From NCBI GenBank assembly GCA_032250675.1, contig JAVVEY010000135.1:1-6378 (forward strand): 6,378 bases of DNA, given 5' to 3'. Numbering within the stretch: position 1 is the first letter of the stretch; the number at the start of each line of letters is the position of its first letter. Under the pieces are notes generated by a model, which saw only the letters and a program-made list of their open reading frames with translations, did not search any database and was not told where the DNA came from. Positions 1-4,873 of this stretch are shown here, piece by piece. Source of the DNA: Gaopeijia sp032250675 (GTDB taxonomy: Bacteria > Gemmatimonadota > Gemmatimonadetes > Longimicrobiales > Gaopeijiaceae). Made by a program: the position numbers and the translations under genes.

Positions 1-416
1 CCCTCCCCACTCGCGACGTCGCGCACCGTGCCGTGCACCGCGATCGGGTCGGATATGCCCGCGCACGCCGCGGCGAGCCCCGCCCGGGGATCGAGCTCGA
101 TCGGGAGACGGCGGGTGGTGCCGTCGACGAGCTCGACGGGACTCGACACCGGCGCGACCCCGAAGAGGGCGAGGCCGGGGAGCAAGGCGATCACGTCGTA
201 GCGGCCGGGGGTCGCGGCGCGGAGCGTGAAGCGACCGTCGTAGTCCGCTACTGTCGCGTCGATATCGGCACCCGCGGAGTCCACCAGCGCGACCCACGCG
301 CCCGCGAGCGCGCGGCCCGTGCCGGCCTCGGTGACCTCGCCGATCACGACCTGGGCCGAGACCGGGAGCGAGGTGAGGGCGAGGAGAAGGAGGGGTGTCC
401 AGGTGCTTCTGCGCAT
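1..416 (-). CDS. Secreted protein with carboxypeptidase-regulatory-like repeats (5' part, cut by window edge)
   Basis: The first 138 codons can be read; the gene runs off the left edge without a stop. Residues 1-21 are a classic Sec signal peptide: MRRS, a leucine-rich core (LLLLALTSL), then PVSA before Q22, a likely signal peptidase I site. Residues about 23-82 read as a beta-sandwich of the CarboxypepD_reg type: VIGEVTEAGTGRALAGAWV, then a D-Y-D-G-R-F-T-L turn and the closing pattern PGRYDVIALLPG. From about residue 127 the pattern VHGTVRDVASGE starts again, so a second repeat seems to begin at the edge. Such domains are non-catalytic and occur in secreted and outer-membrane proteins, including the N-terminus of TonB-dependent receptors; which kind this is cannot be told here. 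The ATG at 416 is chosen for the signal peptide and a GGGGG Shine-Dalgarno-like run (422-426) five bases upstream. A terminator (503-523) separates it from the gene upstream, so it probably has its own promoter. Confidence 0.8.
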   Translation of the reverse strand, partial: MRRSTWTPLLLLALTSLPVSAQVVIGEVTEAGTGRALAGAWVALVDSAGADIDATVADYDGRFTLRAATPGRYDVIALLPGLALFGVAPVSSPVELVDGTTRRLPIELDPRAGLAAACAGISDPIAVHGTVRDVASGE

Positions 417-476
417 GAAAGCCCCCAGGGATGGCAGGTGATGGCGATGCGGACGATCTCGCTGCGGAGAGCCTCT

Positions 477-494
477 GGTCACACAGTGTGGACC
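477..494. repeat. Imperfect inverted repeat, possible operator
   Basis: GGTCACAC at 477-484, one centre base, then GTGT-G-GACC to 494: eight pairing positions with one bulged G. It sits 61-78 bases upstream of the ATG at 416 and just downstream (in the direction of minus-strand transcription) of the terminator, which is where an operator for the leftward gene would be expected. The regulatory role is inferred from position and symmetry only. Confidence 0.35.
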
Positions 495-502
495 CTCTCT
501 CG

Positions 503-523
503 AAAAAGCGACCAGACGATCGC
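503..523 (-). terminator. Rho-independent terminator
   Basis: On the minus strand the order is GCGATC, loop GTCT, GGTCGC, then TTTTT. The stem has six pairs, one of them a G-U wobble, with a four-base loop, and is followed at once by five U in the transcript (plus-strand A503-A507). This is the canonical layout for an intrinsic terminator of leftward transcription. It lies about 260 bases past the stop of the propeller lipoprotein gene and is the nearest such structure for it. It would insulate the gene starting at 416 from read-through. Confidence 0.65.
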
Positions 524-718
524 GCGGTTCCGCTGCGCCGGTGCGGTGGAGGGAGCAGCGGGCGGGCGGATCGAAGCGGTGGTCATCGAGAGGTCCGCAG
601 GCTTGCATCCGTGCGGTCCGTTCCGCCTGCCCACCGCCTCGACTTTCCTCGACGGCTGGGTCGAGCGCGCCCAGGCCCCTGCATCGTCAGGCCTGCGGCT
701 ACCGTGACCAGGACTTCT

Positions 719-743
719 TCCGCCTCCACAGCTCCGCCTCCAC
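719..743. repeat. Two-copy tandem repeat, 11-base unit
   Basis: TCCGCCTCCAC occurs at 719-729 and again at 733-743, separated by AGC, giving a period of 14. It lies in the trailer of the propeller lipoprotein gene. Two copies of a C-rich unit in a GC-rich genome may be chance or slippage. Confidence 0.5.
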
Positions 744-783
744 GACACCCGCGATGAACGCGTCGGATCAACCCAGGTACTCC

Positions 784-2046
784 CTATCGTGTCGACCACG
801 ATCCTGATCCCATCCTCAGTACCTCTACGGTTTCGACATCGAACGTGTCTTTCACAACCCCTGTCAGGAACTCCTGCGACACGTCCAGCAACTCAAACCG
901 AGCAGGCAGCTCCACATCCCGGATCCAGGAACCGGTTGAATCGAAGACGGACCAGACCTGTGGTCCAGGAACGAGGTCCGGCATTCGAGTGTCAAACGAC
1001 CCGAACGACTCCTCATCGAAGTGCCGGACCCAGTAGCTCGCCGGATCACCGAGCACTTCGACGAATATCGGCTTCATCTCGGCCACGTGCGGGTATTCGT
1101 CCAGACCAGGGAAGAGATACTCAACTTCGGGATCCGACGGCATTCCTTCCAGCCATGACCTGCGAGACCGGGAATAACGCATGTGATCCCGCATTGTCAC
1201 ACGTTCTGCTCGAGCATTCCAGCGCATGAGGACCTCGACATCACCGTCTCCTCCATATCGTCGCAGCTCGGGGTTACGACCAACTCCCAGCAGCAGCTCG
1301 TCCCCCACCAGCGCCACCGTGCGTTCCGTGCCCCAGGGCACAACGAAAGGGCGCGCTGAGCCATACAGCTTGCGTGTCCAAGTCTCGACCAGCCCGGCCG
1401 TCGCGATCGTATCGCGCCTGCCCGTGCGGGGATCCCACCAGTGGATCACATCCTCGACCACGCCCATCGCATCGGGCTCCGGCACGCGAGCGACATCGCT
1501 CAGCAGCATGCGACTACAGCCGGAGGATACCCCGAGGAGGGACGACTGCGACCCACCACGTCGATAGTTGATCTGCCGGACGAATTTCCCGTCTGCGGTG
1601 AAGATCATGAGGTTGAACCGCCCCACGACTGCGAGTGTGTCGCCGTCGCATACATGGACGTCGAGAACTTCCGGGATCTCGCCGGGTCCTTCGCCGCGCT
1701 GAGCAAGACCGACAGCCAAGCTTCCGTCAGCATGGAAGATCTTGACTTGGTGGTGGCCACGATCCGCCACGACGAAGCGCTCTTCACCAAGACGCCTTGC
1801 CGCCACCACGCCGAAGAGTGGCACGTACTCCTCGCCGGGAAGCGCACCGCCGATCACGGTACGACTCTGATAGCTTCGAGAGGAAACGGTCAAGACTGGC
1901 AGAGACGGCACTTCGTTGTAGACAATCGACACATCCGAGCTGTCCCGCCGAACATTCTCTGGCAATGGGTCGGCCGATGAGCAAGCGGCCGACAACAACA
2001 TCGCCGCGCCCGCCGCGCACACCGTCCGCCGACAGGTCAAGCACAT
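784..2046 (-). CDS. Six-bladed beta-propeller lipoprotein
   Basis: A protein of 420 residues, probably exported and lipid-anchored. The N-terminus has basic residues (R6, R7), a hydrophobic stretch (11-20) and a lipobox-like LSAAC with the acceptor cysteine at 22. The S at -3 makes the lipobox acceptable rather than ideal. The body reads as beta-propeller blades of the NHL/six-bladed type: residues 78-105 (rrlgeeRFVVADrghhQVKIF), the glycine-rich turn RGEGPGE at 117-123, a second blade at about 128-157 (GDTLAVV, IFTADGKFVRQI), and a closing blade at 364-411 (VWSVFDSTGSWIRDVELP, then ELLDVSQEFLTGVV). Proteins of this shape are abundant in Gemmatimonadota, but ligand and function are unknown. 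No catalytic motif is seen. The ATG at 2046 is chosen for the signal sequence; its own ribosome site is weak (GTGAG), while a strong one lies about 95 bases upstream before a possible leader ORF. GC content and codon mix are lower and more even than in flanking genes, which may point to transfer. Confidence 0.85.
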   Translation of the reverse strand: MCLTCRRTVCAAGAAMLLSAACSSADPLPENVRRDSSDVSIVYNEVPSLPVLTVSSRSYQSRTVIGGALPGEEYVPLFGVVAARRLGEERFVVADRGHHQVKIFHADGSLAVGLAQRGEGPGEIPEVLDVHVCDGDTLAVVGRFNLMIFTADGKFVRQINYRRGGSQSSLLGVSSGCSRMLLSDVARVPEPDAMGVVEDVIHWWDPRTGRRDTIATAGLVETWTRKLYGSARPFVVPWGTERTVALVGDELLLGVGRNPELRRYGGDGDVEVLMRWNARAERVTMRDHMRYSRSRRSWLEGMPSDPEVEYLFPGLDEYPHVAEMKPIFVEVLGDPASYWVRHFDEESFGSFDTRMPDLVPGPQVWSVFDSTGSWIRDVELPARFELLDVSQEFLTGVVKDTFDVETVEVLRMGSGSWSTR

Positions 2047-2053
2047 ACGCCAC

Positions 2054-2137
2054 TCACGATCCGGTACTGCCGTTGTTCCAGCTTCTTGACTTCGGCTGTC
2101 GGCTCCTCGCCGAAACGGCCGACATCCTTGTCGTCAC
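2054..2137 (-). CDS. Possible 27-residue leader ORF before the propeller lipoprotein
   Basis: A GTG start at 2137 opens a 27-codon frame (VTTRMSAVSARSRQ...NNGSTGS) that ends with TGA at 2054-2056, seven bases before the ATG of the lipoprotein. It follows a strong Shine-Dalgarno sequence, while the lipoprotein itself has only a weak one. That layout would fit translational coupling or reinitiation. The peptide is basic and serine-rich and matches nothing I recognise. An alternative reading of the same site is the ATG at 2139, which is followed directly by TGA: a start-stop element in the same frame as the lipoprotein. Either could be real, or the ribosome site could serve a longer gene later broken by a point change. 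Coding is unproven. Confidence 0.3.
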   Translation of the reverse strand: MTTRMSAVSARSRQPKSRSWNNGSTGS

Positions 2138-2141
2138 ATGA

Positions 2142-2151
2142 CTCCCTTTCC
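2142..2151 (-). promoter_or_regulatory. Strong Shine-Dalgarno sequence without an obvious main start
   Basis: The minus strand reads GGAAAGGGAG here, a good match to the anti-SD. The nearest starts are ATG at 2139 (followed immediately by TGA) and GTG at 2137 (leader ORF). It overlaps by two bases the 3' arm of the hairpin at 2150-2168, so folding could affect access. Confidence 0.5.
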
Positions 2152-2168
2152 AGAGTGGTTGTCTCTGG
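2150..2168. other. Perfect 6-bp hairpin next to the ribosome site
   Basis: CCAGAG at 2150-2155 pairs with CTCTGG at 2163-2168 around a seven-base loop. On the minus strand it is followed by AAAGGGAG, so it would form just upstream of, and slightly overlapping, the Shine-Dalgarno sequence of the leader ORF. There is no U-run, so a terminator role is unlikely. It could be a 5' UTR structure or a protein site. Confidence 0.4.
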
Positions 2169-2176
2169 TCGGCCGC

Positions 2177-2202
2177 GGCAGCCGGAACCGCCGTGGCTGG
2201 CC
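2177..2202. other. GC-rich imperfect hairpin after the DUF3343 gene
   Basis: GGCAGCC (2177-2183) pairs with GGCTG-g-CC (2195-2202), seven pairs with one bulged base. It lies 37-62 bases past the stop of the DUF3343 gene. Without a U-run it is at best a factor-dependent stop or a processing site for the upstream operon. Confidence 0.25.
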
Positions 2203-2238
2203 CCTTCATTACCTGGAACGTTTGAGCGCCGACCCGCC

Positions 2239-2460
2239 CTAGACGCCCCGGTAGAAGATGATCCCCGCCTCGCGCAGGAGGGTCGCGAGTTCGGGCGCGC
2301 GCGGCGCGAAGGTCTCGAGCGCGAGGTCGCAGCGCGCCGCGTCGCGGTCGGGGGGCGCGGGTACGACCTCCGCCGGGATCCCCGCCTCGGCGGCGATCTC
2401 CTCGCCCCAGAGCACGTGGTGCGTGGTGTCGAAGAGGAAGGTGGCCCGCTCCGGCGTCAC
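2239..2460 (-). CDS. DUF3343 family protein (putative Se/S carrier-like)
   Basis: A complete small protein of 73 residues. It fits the DUF3343 pattern across its full length: a first beta strand and turn (FLFDTTHHVLWGEEIA, 8-23), the AGIP-x-x-VVPAPPD segment (26-38), a single cysteine at 44 followed by a short strand (CDLALE), and a C-terminal helix-strand (LLREAGIIFYRGV, 61-73). The usual family motif is Cys-Gly; here Cys is followed by Asp. Members are proposed, mainly from genomic context, to handle selenium or sulfur on the conserved cysteine; no reaction is proven. The start is GTG at 2458-2460, which shares GTGA with the stop of the PBP1A gene (2457-2459). I see no independent Shine-Dalgarno sequence, so translation is probably coupled to PBP1A. 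No signal peptide or membrane segment is present, so it should be cytoplasmic. Family assignment is from memory of the pattern, not from a search. Confidence 0.75.
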   Translation of the reverse strand: MTPERATFLFDTTHHVLWGEEIAAEAGIPAEVVPAPPDRDAARCDLALETFAPRAPELATLLREAGIIFYRGV

Positions 2461-4634
2461 CGCCGTCGTCCGATCCCCGGAAGGTCCCGACCCCGCCGGA
2501 AGCGACCGGTGTCGTCACACACCTCCGTCGGCTCGGTGCCCGGGATGTAGATCTCGGTGTAGCGGTTCTCCTCGCTGCACCACCGACTCCAGAGGAGTCC
2601 CGACTTCGCGTCGACCTCGCGGGTGATCAGCTCGGGGAGGAGGGGCCACGGCCCGGGAATCTCGAGCTGCGGTTCGACGAAATACCCGGGCGGGACCGTC
2701 TCCCCCTCTTCGGCGAGGTCGCCCATCCCGTAGTAGACGTGCTTCATGAAGCGCCCCCACACCGGCGCCGAATACCCCCCGCCCGTGGCCTGCGGCGATG
2801 TGCCGTCGGTCATCGGGATCGGACGGTCCATCCCGAACCAGACGCCGGCGGTGAGGTTCGGGGTGAAGCCCATGAACCAGGTGTCGGTGCCGTCGTTGGT
2901 CGTGCCCGTCTTCCCGGCGGTCGGCACGGCGTACGGAAGCAGGCCGATATTCCGGTGGTTGGCTCCGGTGCCCCGGTTGGCGGCGTCCTGCAGCATGTCG
3001 ACCATGATGCGCGCCGCTTCGGGTTCGAGCACGCGCGTGCGCTCGGGCTGCGGCTCCCAGAGCACATTGCCGCTGGCATCCTCCACGCGCACGATCGGGA
3101 AGGGCCGCACCTTCTCGCCGAGGGTGGCGAAGGCGGTGTACGCCTCGACGAGCTGGAGAGGGATCACCTCGGCCGCGCCGATCGTGGTGGAGGGGAAGCG
3201 CTCGATCTCGGTCTGGATCCCCATCCGTCGCGCCGTCTGCGCGACCGTCTCGATCCCGACCTCCTCCCACCCGAGCTTGATCGCGATCATGTTGATCGAG
3301 CGCCGGAGCCCCTCGCGGATCGTGATGGGACCCTGGAACTCCTGGCTGAAGTTGCGCGGACGCCAGTCCTCCCCACTCACCTGTGAGTAGACGACCGGCT
3401 GATCGACGACGATGTGGGAGGCGGGGATTCCGGAGGCGATCGCCGCCGCGTAGACGAAGGGCTTGAAGGCCGAGCCCGCCTGACGGCGCGCGAGGCGCGC
3501 GCGGTCGAACTTCGACTGTTCGAAGTCGCGGCCCCCGATCATCGCGCGCACCCCTCCGGTGGCGGGATCGAGCGCGATGAACATCCCCTGAAGGTACGGC
3601 GTCTCACCCGGAAAGGCATCCACGGTGTCGTACGCCGAGTACGGCTCGTGACCGAAGTTTTCGCGCGCCTCGATCTGCGCCCACCCCCACTCCATCGATT
3701 CGCGGGCGGCGATCTGCATCTCGCGATCGAGCGTCGTGTAGACCCGCAGTCCCCGGGTGTAGACGTCGTTGCCGAAGCGCGAGTCGAGGATCTGGCGCAC
3801 CCACTCCTCGAAGTAGGGCGCGATCCCGTGCACCGAATCCGAGGAGTGATCGCTCTCGGGGAGGGGGTGCGACTTCCACCGTTCGACCTCCTCCTCGGGG
3901 AGGTACCCCTGCTCGGCCATCAGGTTGAGGACGATGTCGCGGCGCGCGCGGGTCGGTTCGGGGTTGGTGTAGGGGTTGTAGAACCCGGGGCGATTGAGGA
4001 TCGCGGCGAGGAGCGCGGCCTCCGCCACATTCATCTGGGAGGCGTCCTTCCCGAAGTACGAGCGCGCCGCCGTCTGGTACCCGTACCCGCGCCCCATGTA
4101 GACCTGATTGAGGTACGACTCGAGGATCTGGTCCTTGGTATAGGCGTCTTCGAGCTGCCACGAGACCTGCAGCTCGCGCAATTTGCGTACGTACGCGCGG
4201 TCGAAGCCGATCTTGTCGACGAACATGTTCCGGGCGAGCTGCTGCGTGATCGTGCTCCCGCCTCCCGCGTAGCGCCCCGTCACCACACCGAGGACGGCGC
4301 GGGCGAAGCCGATCGGGTCGAAGCCGTTGTGCCGGTAGAAGCGCTTGTCCTCGATCGCGATCACCGCCTGCGCCACATGCTCGGGGAGGGCGTCGATCGA
4401 GACCGGGGTACGGCGCTGGATCCCGAGCTCGATGATCAGCTCCCCCTCGCTGTCGAAGAGCTTGGAGGTCTGCTGCGGCTCGAAGGTGCGGATCTGGGCG
4501 ATCGAGGGGCAGGTGGCGCAGAGGTTTCGCCACGACCCGAAGGCGACCCCGACCCCGCCCGCCAGGAGGAAGACGAGCGCGAGGGCGACGATGCGCGGAA
4601 GCCGCAGGGCAAACGGATTGGGGAGTCTGAGCAT
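2457..4634 (-). CDS. mrcA: Class A penicillin-binding protein, PBP1A family
   Basis: A bifunctional peptidoglycan synthase of 725 residues. It polymerises lipid II into glycan strands and cross-links the stem peptides at the outer face of the inner membrane. Residues about 14-33 form a single membrane anchor. The glycosyltransferase domain (GT51) shows EDKRFYRHNG at 95-104 with catalytic Glu95, GGSTITQQ at 125-132, RKLRE at 150-154 with the second acidic residue, and KDQILESYLN at 167-176. The transpeptidase domain has SAFK at 388-391 (nucleophile Ser388), SIN at 446-448 and KTGTT at 575-579. All key residues are present, so it should be active. The tail ends with an IPGTEPTEVC segment and a basic, disordered-looking end. 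Cysteines 39 and 42 just outside the membrane (CxxC), and 686 and 706 in the tail, could form disulfides. The ATG at 4634 is chosen because the protein begins directly before the basic/membrane anchor; upstream in-frame codons encode only arginine-rich, non-protein-like sequence. The gene symbol follows family usage. Confidence 0.95.
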   Translation of the reverse strand: MLRLPNPFALRLPRIVALALVFLLAGGVGVAFGSWRNLCATCPSIAQIRTFEPQQTSKLFDSEGELIIELGIQRRTPVSIDALPEHVAQAVIAIEDKRFYRHNGFDPIGFARAVLGVVTGRYAGGGSTITQQLARNMFVDKIGFDRAYVRKLRELQVSWQLEDAYTKDQILESYLNQVYMGRGYGYQTAARSYFGKDASQMNVAEAALLAAILNRPGFYNPYTNPEPTRARRDIVLNLMAEQGYLPEEEVERWKSHPLPESDHSSDSVHGIAPYFEEWVRQILDSRFGNDVYTRGLRVYTTLDREMQIAARESMEWGWAQIEARENFGHEPYSAYDTVDAFPGETPYLQGMFIALDPATGGVRAMIGGRDFEQSKFDRARLARRQAGSAFKPFVYAAAIASGIPASHIVVDQPVVYSQVSGEDWRPRNFSQEFQGPITIREGLRRSINMIAIKLGWEEVGIETVAQTARRMGIQTEIERFPSTTIGAAEVIPLQLVEAYTAFATLGEKVRPFPIVRVEDASGNVLWEPQPERTRVLEPEAARIMVDMLQDAANRGTGANHRNIGLLPYAVPTAGKTGTTNDGTDTWFMGFTPNLTAGVWFGMDRPIPMTDGTSPQATGGGYSAPVWGRFMKHVYYGMGDLAEEGETVPPGYFVEPQLEIPGPWPLLPELITREVDAKSGLLWSRWCSEENRYTEIYIPGTEPTEVCDDTGRFRRGRDLPGIGRRR

Positions 4635-4643
4635 GGCACGCTC

Positions 4644-4673
4644 AAGGTAGCAGGGAGGTCGGCCGACTCTCAA
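4644..4673 (-). promoter_or_regulatory. Possible promoter for the PBP1A gene
   Basis: On the minus strand TTGAGA (4668-4673, five of six to TTGACA) is followed after 18 bases by TACCTT (4644-4649, three of six to TATAAT). Transcription would begin only a few bases before the ATG at 4634, giving a very short leader. That would fit the lack of a good Shine-Dalgarno sequence there. The -10 is poor, so this is tentative. Confidence 0.3.
4658..4667. repeat. Perfect 10-bp palindrome, possible operator
   Basis: GTCGGCCGAC reads the same on both strands and lies exactly in the spacer between the proposed -35 and -10 of the PBP1A gene, a usual place for a repressor or a MerR-type activator. Ten-base palindromes rich in CG are not rare in such a genome, so the role is conjecture. 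Confidence 0.3.
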
Positions 4674-4823
4674 CGGCCCGTCACCCTCCCGTTGCATGAA
4701 GTGGGCCAGCAAAATGGTGCGCGCCGGCGCCGCGACTGGACGGAGCCTCCCGGATGTGGCAGGGTACGCCTCCGGCACTCCGCCGGGGCCTGCGCCGTCT
4801 GGCGGGCCCGTTGCACTCTGTCG

Positions 4824-4849
4824 GGGCCGGCGAGGTACGTCCCCGGCCC
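4824..4849. other. 7-bp GC hairpin in the probable leader of the metalloprotease gene
   Basis: GGGCCGG (4824-4830) pairs perfectly with CCGGCCC (4843-4849) around a 12-base loop. It ends nine bases before the Shine-Dalgarno sequence of the downstream gene. It could be a 5' UTR stem or an operator. Confidence 0.35.
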
Positions 4850-4858
4850 ACACCTCTC

Positions 4859-4865
4859 GGAGGAG
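4859..4865 (+). promoter_or_regulatory. Shine-Dalgarno sequence that fixes the metalloprotease start
   Basis: GGAGGAG lies eight bases before GTG at 4874. It decides between this GTG and an in-frame ATG at 4754, which would add 40 residues ahead of the lipoprotein signal. Confidence 0.75.
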
Positions 4866-4873
4866 ATCTCTCT

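Larger units (their letters stand above)
417..783. other. Non-coding stretch between two minus-strand genes
   Basis: These 367 bases lie between the stop of the propeller lipoprotein and the start of the next secreted protein. No open frame on either strand has a recognisable domain, and I assign no gene. The half near 784 is a long trailer to the lipoprotein gene. It holds a tandem repeat (719-743) and a perfect six-base-pair hairpin (CAGGCC at 672-677 with GGCCTG at 690-695), and ends at the intrinsic terminator (503-523). The remaining part (417-502) is the probable promoter and leader region of the gene at 416 and contains an inverted repeat (477-494). I could not find convincing -35/-10 hexamers there. 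Confidence 0.6.
4635..4873. other. Divergent intergenic region between PBP1A and metalloprotease genes
   Basis: The two genes are transcribed away from each other, so both promoters should lie in these 239 bases. Visible items are a possible leftward promoter (4644-4673) with a palindrome in its spacer, a perfect ten-base palindrome GCGCCGGCGC (4721-4730), a seven-pair hairpin (4824-4849) and a strong Shine-Dalgarno sequence (4859-4865). For the rightward gene a TTGCAC at 4811-4816 is only a weak -35 candidate. I see no coding potential. Confidence 0.6.

Noticed and set aside
33..707. Plus-strand open frame (224 codons) at the left edge
   Set aside because: It runs antisense to the secreted protein with a clear signal peptide and continues through the terminator and non-coding stretch.
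479..799. Minus-strand open frames in the 417-783 gap
   Set aside because: They have no domain, no ribosome site and a shadow-like composition; one overlaps the end of the lipoprotein gene and crosses the terminator.
1441..1980. Plus-strand open frame (179 codons) within the lipoprotein region
   Set aside because: It is antisense to the propeller gene, whose protein has a clear signal sequence and blade pattern; the antisense protein has no recognisable fold.
2177..2202. Hairpin as an intrinsic terminator of the PBP1A-DUF3343 pair
   Set aside because: There is no U-run on either strand after the stem, so I list it only as a hairpin.
4721..4730. Perfect palindrome GCGCCGGCGC as an operator
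   Set aside because: It is pure GC and not placed at any recognised promoter element; such palindromes are expected by chance at this composition.
4754..4873. Earlier in-frame ATG start for the metalloprotease gene
   Set aside because: It would place 40 residues before the lipoprotein signal; GTG at 4874 has a strong Shine-Dalgarno sequence at correct spacing.
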